This document shows positions 1-6,981 of a stretch of DNA of 8,765 nt, one piece after another. How positions within the stretch are numbered: position 1 is the stretch's first letter; each line of letters begins with the position of its first letter. Position numbers and translations under genes: made by a program. Under the pieces are notes generated by a model. It saw nothing but the letters and a program-made list of their open reading frames with translations, did not search any database and was not told the DNA's origin. Origin of the DNA: Bacteroidia bacterium (GTDB taxonomy: Bacteria; Bacteroidota; Bacteroidia; Bacteroidales; Dysgonomonadaceae). The DNA is taken from assembly GCA_025999435.1 (NCBI GenBank), contig BNXH01000065.1:1-8765 (forward strand). Reading direction: 5' to 3'.

Positions 1-135
1 ATACAATCCCTGAAACCGCGCCCTGTAAGGGCAATATAAGATTTTGTAATATTTTTTGTCATGTACTATGATCAATTAAATAAATATGACTAAAAATAAA
101 TACGATTTTTTTGTTGTTTCATCAGAACATTTCAC

Positions 136-143
136 TAATTTTG
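136..143 (+). promoter_or_regulatory. Putative Bacteroidota-type promoter (-7 box) of the EF-G2 gene
   Basis: TAATTTTG at 136-143 matches the Bacteroidota -7 consensus TAnnTTTG exactly. A TTTG at 110-113 (followed by TTG at 114-116) could be the -33 element, with a spacer of about 19-22 bases. The implied transcript start is near 148-152, giving a leader of roughly 65-70 bases before the ATG at 218. This is a consensus match by eye only. Confidence 0.5.
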
Positions 144-151
144 AAGACATA

Positions 152-167
152 GCCTCGAAAAAGAGGC
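152..167 (+). other. Small hairpin at the predicted 5' end of the EF-G2 transcript
   Basis: GCCTC (152-156) pairs with GAGGC (163-167) around a six-base A-rich loop. If the promoter at 136-143 is used, this stem sits at the extreme 5' end of the mRNA, where such hairpins can protect against decay. The stem is only 5 bp, so function is uncertain. A start-stop pair (ATGTAA, 198-203) lies between it and the gene. Confidence 0.3.
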
Positions 168-217
168 ATTTTGAAAAAAGGTAACATAATATTAACCATG
201 TAAAAACAGTTTAAGCC

Positions 218-2377
218 ATGAGAACCTACCAAACACAAGAAATCAAGAACATAGCTATTCTTGGTAGTTCGGGAGCAGGCAAAACCACTCTCGCCGAGGC
301 CATGCTCTATGAAGCTGGCGTCACAAAACGCAGAGGAAGTGTTAAAGACGGAAATACAGTCTCGGACTATTTTCCGGTGGAAAAAGAATATGGATATTCA
401 GTGTTTTCCAGCATTTTCTCTGTGGAATGGATGAACCGTAAGTTAAATTTTATCGATTGTCCGGGATCGGATGACTTCGCAGGAAATATCGTTACATCGC
501 TTAATGTAACCGATACCGCCCTGATGGTACTTAATGCCCAATACGGAATAGAGGTAGGTACCATAAATCAATTAAGGTATACTCAAAAGCTACAGAAACC
601 TGTTATTTTCATCGTTAATCAGCTCGATCACCCGAAAGCCGATTTCGATAACGTTGTATCACAGCTGAAAGCCGACTATGGCGACAAGGCAGTGTTGATA
701 CAATATCCTGTCAATTGCGGAGAAGGTTTTAATGCCGTGATTGATGTATTAAAATATAAAATGCTCAGATGGAAGCCCGAAGGCGGAGCACCTGAGGTTC
801 TCGATATACCCGATGAAGAAAGGGAAAAAGCGAGAGAATTAAAGCAGAAATTAGTAGAAGCTGCCGCAGAAAATGAAGAATCGTTAATGGAGAAGTTCTT
901 CGACCAGGGAACCCTGACCGAAGATGAAATGCGTATGGGAATCCGTTGGGGATTGGTGAACAGAGACCTTTATCCTGTTTTCTGCGTGTCGGCCGAAAAA
1001 GATATGTGCGTACGGCGCACCATGGAGTTTTTAGGTAATGTTGTACCTTATGTGCGCGACTTGCAAGCTCCGGTAAATACAGATGGACAAGAAATAAAAC
1101 CGGAAGTGGATGCTCCTACAAGCCTGTTCTTCTTTAAAACAATGGTTGAACCTCATGTCGGAGAAGTTTCTTATTTCAAAGTAATGAGCGGGAAAGTGCA
1201 TGAAGGTGATGACCTGATCAATTCGAACAGGGGTTCAAAAGAACGTATGGGACAAATATTCGCGCCGGCCGGACAACAACGATCCAAAGTGGAAGAGTTG
1301 TATGCCGGAGATATAGGTGCTACTGTGAAGCTTAAAGATGTCCGCACAGGAAATACGCTGAATGCCAAAGGTGTAGATAATAAATTTGACTTTATAAAGT
1401 ATCCTGATCCTAAATATCGCCGCGCGATTAAAGCAGAAAATGAGAAAGATACTGAAAAGATGAGTGAGATTCTGCAACGCATGCACGAGGAAGATCCTAC
1501 ATGGATAATAGAAAATTCGAAAGAGCTTAAACAGCTCATTGTATTGGGACAGGGAGAATTTCACCTTAAGACATTGAAATGGAGAATTGAAAACAACGAT
1601 AAAATTGCAATTGTATATTCCGAACCTAAGATACCTTATCGTGAAACTATCACGAAGGCTGCACGGGCAGATTACCGTCATAAGAAACAATCGGGAGGCG
1701 CCGGACAGTTTGGCGAGGTACATCTGGTAGTAGAACCTTATACAGAAGGTATGCCTGTACCTGATACATATAAATTTGGCGCTCAGGAATTTAAAGTGCA
1801 AGCGCGTGATGTGCAGACGTATAATCTCGATTGGGGTGGCAAACTTGTGTTTGTGAACAGTATTGTGGGTGGCGCTATCGATGCTCGGTTCCTGCCTGCA
1901 ATCCTAAAAGGTATCATGGCTCGCCTCGAGCAAGGGCCTCTTACAGGTTCGTATGCACGTGATGTACGCGTTGTCGTTTACGATGGTAAAATGCACCCTG
2001 TAGACTCTAATGAAATTTCATTTATGCTCGCAGGACGTAATGCGTTTAGTGAAGCTTTCAAAAATGCCGGACCGAAGATTCTGGAGCCTATATATGATGT
2101 GGCTGTATCGGTTCCGTCGGATAAGATGGGTGATGTGATGAGTGATCTTCAGGGACGTCGCGCTATGATCATGGGTATGGAAAGTGATAGAGGGATTGAA
2201 ATACTGAATGCCAAAGTACCTTTGAAGGAAATGTCAAATTATTCTATTTCGCTAAGCTCTCTAACCGGAGGGCGGGCATCATTTACGATGAAGTTTGCGA
2301 GTTATGAACTTGTTCCTAGCGATGTTCAAGACAAACTTCTGAAAGAATATGAAGCAAGCCAGAAAGAAGAAGATTAA
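218..2377 (+). CDS. fusA2: Elongation factor G paralogue (EF-G2 type) with degenerate GTPase motifs
   Basis: This is a 719-residue EF-G family translation factor, expected to act on the ribosome in the cytoplasm during translocation. The P-loop GSSGAGKT is at residues 16-23. The switch regions are altered: the usual ERGITI reads EYGYSV (57-62), DTPGHVDF reads DCPGSDDF (80-87), so the catalytic His is Ser84, and the G4 motif NKxD is NQLD (134-137). Domain II runs from about 300 to 385, domain III from about 395 to 470 (GQGEFHL at 444-450), and domain IV starts near PYRETI (473-478) with HKKQSGGAGQFGEV at 488-501. Residues about 513-540 look like an insertion relative to ordinary EF-G; domain V follows to the end. 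The family knowledge is that Bacteroides thetaiotaomicron has an EF-G2 reported to support translation without GTP hydrolysis during starvation, and this gene fits that type. The start at 218 puts the P-loop at the normal distance from the N-terminus. There is no Shine-Dalgarno sequence. The gene appears monocistronic. Confidence 0.93.
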   Translation: MRTYQTQEIKNIAILGSSGAGKTTLAEAMLYEAGVTKRRGSVKDGNTVSDYFPVEKEYGYSVFSSIFSVEWMNRKLNFIDCPGSDDFAGNIVTSLNVTDTALMVLNAQYGIEVGTINQLRYTQKLQKPVIFIVNQLDHPKADFDNVVSQLKADYGDKAVLIQYPVNCGEGFNAVIDVLKYKMLRWKPEGGAPEVLDIPDEEREKARELKQKLVEAAAENEESLMEKFFDQGTLTEDEMRMGIRWGLVNRDLYPVFCVSAEKDMCVRRTMEFLGNVVPYVRDLQAPVNTDGQEIKPEVDAPTSLFFFKTMVEPHVGEVSYFKVMSGKVHEGDDLINSNRGSKERMGQIFAPAGQQRSKVEELYAGDIGATVKLKDVRTGNTLNAKGVDNKFDFIKYPDPKYRRAIKAENEKDTEKMSEILQRMHEEDPTWIIENSKELKQLIVLGQGEFHLKTLKWRIENNDKIAIVYSEPKIPYRETITKAARADYRHKKQSGGAGQFGEVHLVVEPYTEGMPVPDTYKFGAQEFKVQARDVQTYNLDWGGKLVFVNSIVGGAIDARFLPAILKGIMARLEQGPLTGSYARDVRVVVYDGKMHPVDSNEISFMLAGRNAFSEAFKNAGPKILEPIYDVAVSVPSDKMGDVMSDLQGRRAMIMGMESDRGIEILNAKVPLKEMSNYSISLSSLTGGRASFTMKFASYELVPSDVQDKLLKEYEASQKEED

Positions 2378-2392
2378 CGGATCTTATACTGA

Positions 2393-2563
2393 TAATAAGA
2401 AAAGAGGGTGTGTCAAAAGTATTTTTTACTTTCTTTTTGTCCTGTTGAACGGAGTGAAACATCTCGTTTCTCAGGGTTGAGATCCTTTGTTGCACTCAGG
2501 ATGACAAAGAGGGTAATACATTGATAGTGCTGTTCTACTTTTGACACACCCTCTTTCTTATTA
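2393..2563. repeat. MITE-like 171-bp inverted-repeat element between convergent genes
   Basis: The left arm (2393-2421) and right arm (2536-2563) are reverse complements over 28 bases apart from one extra A on the left. The shared inner core is AGAGGGTGTGTCAAAAGTA. The ~114-base interior holds a second, imperfect inverted repeat: TTTTGTCCTG... (from 2435) and ATCTC (2461-2465) face GAGAT (2479-2483) and CAGGATGACAAA (2497-2508). There is no ORF inside and no obvious target-site duplication. It lies 15 bases after the EF-G2 stop and about 70 bases from the tamL stop, so its RNA hairpin could serve as a terminator for both. I recall similar short repeats in Bacteroidales intergenic regions but cannot check copy number here. 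Confidence 0.8.
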
Positions 2564-2632
2564 AATAATCAATAAAATAGAACAATCGAATACAACAATA
2601 GATATTTTATAGAACTTAATATAAGTACAAAA

Positions 2633-5041
2633 TCAGAACGGATAACCTACAGCAATATGCCAGGCAAAGTTATCGTTGAATTTGAAAGGATCTTTTATCG
2701 GCCACCTTGTCTTTCCCGGTTGATCTGATGGATCATAGGCTTTCCATCCTCCGTCGAGACGTATAAGAACAAAATCGAAATCGAGCCGCAAGCCTAATCC
2801 CCAAGCCACTGCGATCTCCTTATAGAATTGATTTAGTTTAAAGAATCCCCGGGACTGATCCTCATATGACTTTATAGTCCAGATATTTCCGGCATCGACA
2901 AATGCACCTAATTCTACAATCCAAAACAATTTACTCCGGTATTCTATGCTGGCATCGAAACGAATATCGCCTGAATGATAGTAGAAGTTATCCCTGTCGG
3001 TAGGAGAGGCAGGTATAAAATAATACGAACCGGGACCTAACTCCCGGATAGCCCATCCTCTTACACTATTAGCTCCGCCTGAGAAAAACCTCTTTTGGAT
3101 AGGGTTCTGTTTACTATTTCCGTATGGGTAAATCAGCCCTCCCCCGACATGCCAGGCTATCGAATTCTTCTCATCCACCTGATGAGTACGGCTATAATCT
3201 ACTATACCTCGTGCATATTGGGCAAAATTAGTACCAAAGATTTGCTTTGAGCCTAATTCATCTGCCTTCGCGCCGGTCAGCTTGGCTGCTAATGCCAACA
3301 AATTACCTGCTGTCTCAACGGAAGCCCTCAAGGAGTATATCGGCTGTCCCCTTCGGGTTGGACTGGCTACATTGCTCCTGGAAAAAGTATAACCTGTGCT
3401 TAATATAAAGTGGTCTTCAAAACTATATCTTCGGGCAGCCGGAGTCAAATCGTTAAGAAAGTCCTGATTTAAACTATTTTTGGGCAAATGTATATAGCTT
3501 ACGTTTATGAGATCGAACACGTGTCTGTTCAACGACAATCTTCTGTCTTGCCATATATATTTAACACCCGTAGCTAACACTGTTCTGACAAAATAACCCG
3601 GACGTCGCTGAAATGTATAACTGGAATTGAACTGTGTGGACGCATGGATACTCCGGCGGAAATCTTCGTTGAGGAAAGGAAACATAAAACGGGGGAAAGT
3701 AACAGAAGCCTCTCCTCCTATTTCGAAGTAGTTGTCGTCAAAATTAGTAAAATCGGGGGTAATCGCTTCATAAGAACCACGAAGCTTAATATTAAATAAT
3801 TCAGAACCTTTGAATATATTTCTATGTAGATATCCTAATCCTGCACCAACCCCTAAATACGCATCCGAATTTGTCCCTTCTATTTCTGCTGAAATGCCTT
3901 GCTTTTTATCCGATACGCAAGTTATAACACAGCGTAATTTAGTGGAATCATTTTCCCAAATGGTAGTATAACTGATATTTACGTTCTTCAATATCTGCAA
4001 CTGGGACAAGGCGCTGTATGTGAGAGAAGTCATAGTTTCGCTATATAAGGCTCCCGGTATCACATAACAATTGCTTAATATTATATCGGGTTTAATATAC
4101 TCCCCTCTTATACCATATTTTATCTTATAACCATTTCTTTCATAAACACTTGTAGATACATATTCATTAACACTGCCATCTTCAAGCGGATTATAATCGA
4201 CCAACAATTCTACGTCTTTTATTACATATTGACGATGGGGCGTTTCTATTAAATAACCGGCCTGTGTGCGTTCCGAATACGGATAAATAGTAAGATCCAA
4301 ATCTACTTTATTGTTGCCTGGCGTAGTATCAGCTTCAAATCCCAGATACTCTTTATTAAAGGCATAATAGCCTGTACGGCGCAAAATAGAAGTTATCCGG
4401 TCACGTTCCATATCCAGCTTATCAAGATCGAATAAAGAATTTTTCTGAACCAGAGTGTTCCGGTACAATACAGAATCGATATTCATCGTCAGATTACTTC
4501 TATTCCTGCCTGTACGCAATAGTTCAGATGGTATGGGCAGATTCCGTTTAGGCAATACAGTATCACTTACTGCTATTTTATAATTGTCAATACGATAGGG
4601 TTCCCCTGCCTTGATATTATAAACAACCCTTGCTTTCTTCTTATTCAATTTTACAATAGGGGTAACTGTCGCATTCAGATAACCTTTGTTTGTCATCATA
4701 CGTTTCATATCAACAACCGTCCGGTCTAACATTGTACTGTCATAAATAACAGGAGGATCACCTCCACTACGCAAAGTCCTGTTTATCCATTTAGTCGTAT
4801 CTTTACCCGACAGGTTATATAAAAAAAGAGGCAATTTAAAGAGAGCAAATGTCTTGAAATTAGGCTTTTGCTTTATATAACTTTCCATTTCCATTACAGG
4901 AACAACTTCCTTATCACTCTTTACTGTAGCACTGGCGAGCAGGTACTCACCGTCGGGTACAAACTTCGTGGAGCTGCACGACTGTATCAGAGCAACGCAA
5001 AATATTATAATTACAAAAAAAATGACTGATTTACTCTTCAT
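2633..5041 (-). CDS. tamL: TamL: Omp85/BamA-TamA family outer-membrane assembly lipoprotein
   Basis: This 802-residue outer-membrane protein is of the Omp85 superfamily, lipoprotein branch, which in Bacteroidota is thought to work with TamB in moving material to, or assembling proteins in, the outer membrane. Residues 1-21 are a lipoprotein signal peptide (MKSKS followed by a hydrophobic run), with Cys22 as the lipidation site (LIQSC). The family-typical TKFVPDGEYLL follows at 25-35. Residues about 100-380 carry POTRA-like repeats, and about 385-802 form the beta-barrel. The hallmark Omp85 loop-6 motif VRGW is at 660-663, preceded by FFSGGANS (652-659). The protein ends in an aromatic beta-signal, VGYPF. 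The length is normal for TamL. It starts at 5041, divergent from the RNA methyltransferase unit, and converges on the EF-G2 gene. No tamB lies downstream on the same strand, which is unusual if the two are expected side by side. Family assignment is firm; the exact substrate is unknown. Confidence 0.92.
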   Translation of the reverse strand: MKSKSVIFFVIIIFCVALIQSCSSTKFVPDGEYLLASATVKSDKEVVPVMEMESYIKQKPNFKTFALFKLPLFLYNLSGKDTTKWINRTLRSGGDPPVIYDSTMLDRTVVDMKRMMTNKGYLNATVTPIVKLNKKKARVVYNIKAGEPYRIDNYKIAVSDTVLPKRNLPIPSELLRTGRNRSNLTMNIDSVLYRNTLVQKNSLFDLDKLDMERDRITSILRRTGYYAFNKEYLGFEADTTPGNNKVDLDLTIYPYSERTQAGYLIETPHRQYVIKDVELLVDYNPLEDGSVNEYVSTSVYERNGYKIKYGIRGEYIKPDIILSNCYVIPGALYSETMTSLTYSALSQLQILKNVNISYTTIWENDSTKLRCVITCVSDKKQGISAEIEGTNSDAYLGVGAGLGYLHRNIFKGSELFNIKLRGSYEAITPDFTNFDDNYFEIGGEASVTFPRFMFPFLNEDFRRSIHASTQFNSSYTFQRRPGYFVRTVLATGVKYIWQDRRLSLNRHVFDLINVSYIHLPKNSLNQDFLNDLTPAARRYSFEDHFILSTGYTFSRSNVASPTRRGQPIYSLRASVETAGNLLALAAKLTGAKADELGSKQIFGTNFAQYARGIVDYSRTHQVDEKNSIAWHVGGGLIYPYGNSKQNPIQKRFFSGGANSVRGWAIRELGPGSYYFIPASPTDRDNFYYHSGDIRFDASIEYRSKLFWIVELGAFVDAGNIWTIKSYEDQSRGFFKLNQFYKEIAVAWGLGLRLDFDFVLIRLDGGWKAYDPSDQPGKTRWPIKDPFKFNDNFAWHIAVGYPF

Positions 5042-5057
5042 TGAAAATGCACTAACA

Positions 5058-5085
5058 GAAAACTATATATCAAATGAACGACAAA
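5058..5085 (-). promoter_or_regulatory. Possible tamL promoter
   Basis: Reading the minus strand, TAGTTTTC (5058-5065) differs from the TAnnTTTG -7 consensus only in the last base, and TTTG (5082-5085) lies 16 bases upstream. The box is about 17 bases from the tamL start codon, which leaves a very short leader. The spacer is slightly short for the class, so this is tentative. Confidence 0.3.
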
Positions 5086-5111
5086 TTTAGGGTTTTAATT
5101 GTTTCTTTTTG

Positions 5112-5119
5112 TAGTTTTG
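5112..5119 (+). promoter_or_regulatory. Putative promoter -7 box for the VOC remnant and RNA methyltransferase unit
   Basis: TAGTTTTG is an exact TAnnTTTG match. A weak -33 candidate, TTTA, lies at 5086-5089. The box is 33 bases before the ATG of the VOC remnant (5153), the spacing expected for a functional gene start, and it is the nearest good box upstream of the methyltransferase gene at 5296. The methyltransferase mRNA probably carries the remnant as its leader. Confidence 0.5.
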
Positions 5120-5152
5120 CTGTAAAAAGAACAGATAATTAAAAACAAAAAA

Positions 5153-5278
5153 ATGGAACTTCACCACACAGCTATATGGGTACATGACCTGGAAAAAATA
5201 AAAGCTTACTATATTCAGTTTTTCCATGCCACATCAAACAACAAATATACAAATCCGGATACAGGCTTGAAGTTATGA
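5153..5278 (+). pseudogene. N-terminal remnant of a VOC (glyoxalase/bleomycin-resistance) family protein
   Basis: An ATG at 5153 opens 41 codons ending in TGA at 5276-5278. The product begins MELHHTAIWVHDLEKIKAYY and continues to residue 41 with FFHATSNN, KYTNPDTG and LKL. The HHTAIWVxDLEKxxxYY...FF pattern is the first beta-alpha unit of VOC/glyoxalase proteins, where the early His is often a metal ligand. Full-length members have about 125 residues, so two thirds are missing. The bases just after the NPDTG codons could be read as the common GFESY continuation if two single bases had been lost; that reading is speculative. It sits 17 bases before the RNA methyltransferase start and follows a good promoter box and an A-rich leader. 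It is either a decayed gene or a short leader ORF that is still translated. It is too short for many gene callers. Confidence 0.6.
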
Positions 5279-5295
5279 GTAACAAATAATATTTT

Positions 5296-6060
5296 ATGAG
5301 TTTAAGTAAAAATAAGCTGAAATATATACGTTCGCTAAAAGATAAAAAATACCGTTCGGAATACGGCACATTCGTAGCAGAAGGGAATAAGTTGGTATGC
5401 GACCTCTTACCTCATCTCAAGTGCCAGATACTAGTGGCTACTTCCTCATTTTTAGCGACAGCAAATATCAGCGACATAGATGAAGTAATAGAGGTTAATG
5501 ATAGCCAACTGGCACAGGCCAGCTTTCTTCAAAACCCGCAACAAGCCCTGGGGATTTTCTTTCAGCCGGAAAGAGATAACATAGAAGATATACAAGGACA
5601 ACTGGTATTAGCCTTAGACGGGATACAAGACCCGGGAAATATGGGGACTATAGTCAGGCTAGCCGATTGGTACGGGATAAAAAATATATTTTGCTCGCAC
5701 GACACAGCCGATATATACAACCCGAAGGTAGTACAAGCCACTATGGGAGCCCTGACTCGCGTAAATGTACATTATACTGACTTAGCCGGTTTTTTGAATA
5801 AAAATAAAGATATTCCTGTATACGGTACTTTTCTTGACGGCACAAATATGTATGAGCAAGACATCGCCGCACATGGCATCATAGTTATGGGAAACGAAGG
5901 AAATGGTATACGTCCCGGAATAGAAAAGTTTATCGACAAAAAACTATATATACCAAATTATCCGGCCGGGCAGCAAACATCAGAGTCGTTGAACGTAGCC
6001 ATAGCGACAGCAATAATATGCGCGGAATTCAGACGAAGAGGAAATGAGCTATGGAAGTAG
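5296..6060 (+). CDS. SpoU/TrmH (SPOUT) family RNA 2'-O-ribose methyltransferase
   Basis: This is a 254-residue S-adenosylmethionine-dependent RNA methyltransferase of the TrmH/RlmB group, cytoplasmic. The N-terminal part (about 1-90, with FVAEGNKLV at 26-34) is the substrate-binding SpoU_sub_bind-like region. The C-terminal trefoil-knot domain carries all three SPOUT motifs: motif 1 at 106-125 (ALDGIQDPGNMGTIVRLADW) with the conserved Asn115 and Arg121, motif 2 at 197-205 (VMGNEGNGI), and motif 3 at 217-240 (LYIP...SESLNVAIATAI). The length is normal for the short Bacteroidota branch. The target RNA (23S rRNA or tRNA) cannot be read from the sequence, so no symbol is given. The chosen start gives MSLSKNKLKYIRSL, a usual N-terminus. 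There is no Shine-Dalgarno sequence. It lies downstream of the VOC remnant and overlaps the next ORF by 10 bases, which suggests a small operon. Confidence 0.92.
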   Translation: MSLSKNKLKYIRSLKDKKYRSEYGTFVAEGNKLVCDLLPHLKCQILVATSSFLATANISDIDEVIEVNDSQLAQASFLQNPQQALGIFFQPERDNIEDIQGQLVLALDGIQDPGNMGTIVRLADWYGIKNIFCSHDTADIYNPKVVQATMGALTRVNVHYTDLAGFLNKNKDIPVYGTFLDGTNMYEQDIAAHGIIVMGNEGNGIRPGIEKFIDKKLYIPNYPAGQQTSESLNVAIATAIICAEFRRRGNELWK

Positions 6061-6422
6061 ATAAATACGCGGAACTATATAAACAGAGGAACAGACACAG
6101 GTTCAAAAAGAAGTATATATTTCTTTTGACCGCTATTGTTGCCATTCTGACAAATCCTTCTCAGGAAAAACATCAGAATGCAGTAAAGGCTAAGTTCGAT
6201 AACTATTTACAGAACCATTCCGGAAGCCCTCTAACTTCAGTACAAGGAAATCCCTTTGTAGACCAAACAATAATGAGATCTGTCAATTCTACGAACTATC
6301 TCTTTTTATCTACTACTAATGTTGCATGGGATAACGATACCCATATCATAGGATTTGGTATGTTCGGCAAGGTCTTTATTTCGAGCAGCTTCGATTTTTA
6401 TCTCAATAATAAATATAATTAA
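6051..6422 (+). CDS. Small membrane-anchored protein, DUF4359-like
   Basis: This is a 123-residue protein of unknown function. Residues 1-21 are polar and very basic near the membrane (RNRHRFKKK, 13-21). One hydrophobic segment follows at about 22-33 (YIFLLTAIVAIL), and then TNPSQEKH at 34-41. The C-terminal half is soluble-looking, with NYLFLST at 82-88 and IIGFGMFGKVFI at 99-110. The order of a single N-terminal membrane segment, TNPS, and a C-terminal glycine/phenylalanine strand resembles DUF4359 proteins; I judge this by eye. Orientation is probably N-in with the C-terminal part outside the cytoplasm. Its ATG lies inside the last codons of the RNA methyltransferase gene (10-base overlap), so translational coupling is likely. 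Its TAA (6420-6422) overlaps the stop codon of the convergent gene. Confidence 0.72.
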   Translation: MEVDKYAELYKQRNRHRFKKKYIFLLTAIVAILTNPSQEKHQNAVKAKFDNYLQNHSGSPLTSVQGNPFVDQTIMRSVNSTNYLFLSTTNVAWDNDTHIIGFGMFGKVFISSSFDFYLNNKYN

Positions 6423-6937
6423 TGTTTCATTGCTTTTTCAAGTTTCTTTTTTATATCTTCCTCTAGCTTCCCTTTTTCTATCAATTTCTCATATTTTTCG
6501 ATACTGTCATCCTTTTTCAAATATCCTCTATTATTCCGGTAAAAGGCAATGATAGTTTCTATTCCGGCTTTATTCAGCAATATATCATCCTTCGAATAAT
6601 TATTCTCTAACGAATATTTGACACATCCGGCAATGAAAGGAAGAAGTAGTTCCGGGCTCTTTTTTATAAACGGTAGTATGTCAGTGTTCACATTAATAGA
6701 AACATTCGGTGTTCCGGTCAGCCACATTATCAGAAAAGCATTCGCTTCGGTTCTTTTATTTGCTTCTTTTCCCAAAGATGTAGCTAACAACCAATTTATT
6801 GTTTCTTTCACCTGTGGCTCATAGGCAGCATAATCTTCCTTGTTTTCGAATTTCACATTTTTAGGAACCATATATTCCTGGCCATACACCGAGAAAGTGG
6901 ATACAACAAACACAACCAAAAGTACCGTTTTCTTCAT
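6419..6937 (-). CDS. Hypothetical exported protein with an alpha-helical, charged C-terminus
   Basis: I do not recognise the family of this 172-residue protein. Residues 1-19 form a standard Sec signal peptide (MKK, hydrophobic VLLVVFVVSTF, then SVYG) with likely cleavage before Gln20, as is common in Bacteroidota. The mature part is predicted to be mostly helical. It includes ETINWLLATSLGKEANKRTE (46-65), FLIMWLTGTP, and a lysine/glutamate-rich tail (about 143-172) that could form a coiled coil. There are no cysteines near a lipobox, so a soluble periplasmic protein is likely. The gene converges on the DUF4359-like ORF and shares stop-codon bases with it. A good -7 box lies 44 bases upstream of its start. 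Confidence 0.72.
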   Translation of the reverse strand: MKKTVLLVVFVVSTFSVYGQEYMVPKNVKFENKEDYAAYEPQVKETINWLLATSLGKEANKRTEANAFLIMWLTGTPNVSINVNTDILPFIKKSPELLLPFIAGCVKYSLENNYSKDDILLNKAGIETIIAFYRNNRGYLKKDDSIEKYEKLIEKGKLEEDIKKKLEKAMKH

Positions 6938-6981
6938 AATGCAGAGTTTAAGATTTAAGAGCCTGTTTAAATTTTATAAAA

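Noticed and set aside
20..32. GCCCTGTAAGGGC hairpin near the left edge
   Set aside because: The 4-bp stem is too short to call a terminator without seeing the upstream gene; there is no T-run right after it. It could be the edge of another repeat, but the window starts too close to tell.
367..1801. Minus-strand open frames opposite the EF-G2 gene (367-564, 1171-1539, 1235-1801)
   Set aside because: They lie entirely within a strongly conserved gene on the other strand and show low-complexity, family-less translations.
5172..5369. Minus-strand frame across the VOC remnant and methyltransferase start
   Set aside because: The translation shows no domain, and it overlaps two better-supported plus-strand features and their promoter.
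6954..6971. TTTAAGAGCCTGTTTAAA, a near-palindrome in the leader of the exported hypothetical gene
   Set aside because: Only 5-base AT-rich arms and no second copy in the window, so neither an operator nor an IS end can be supported.
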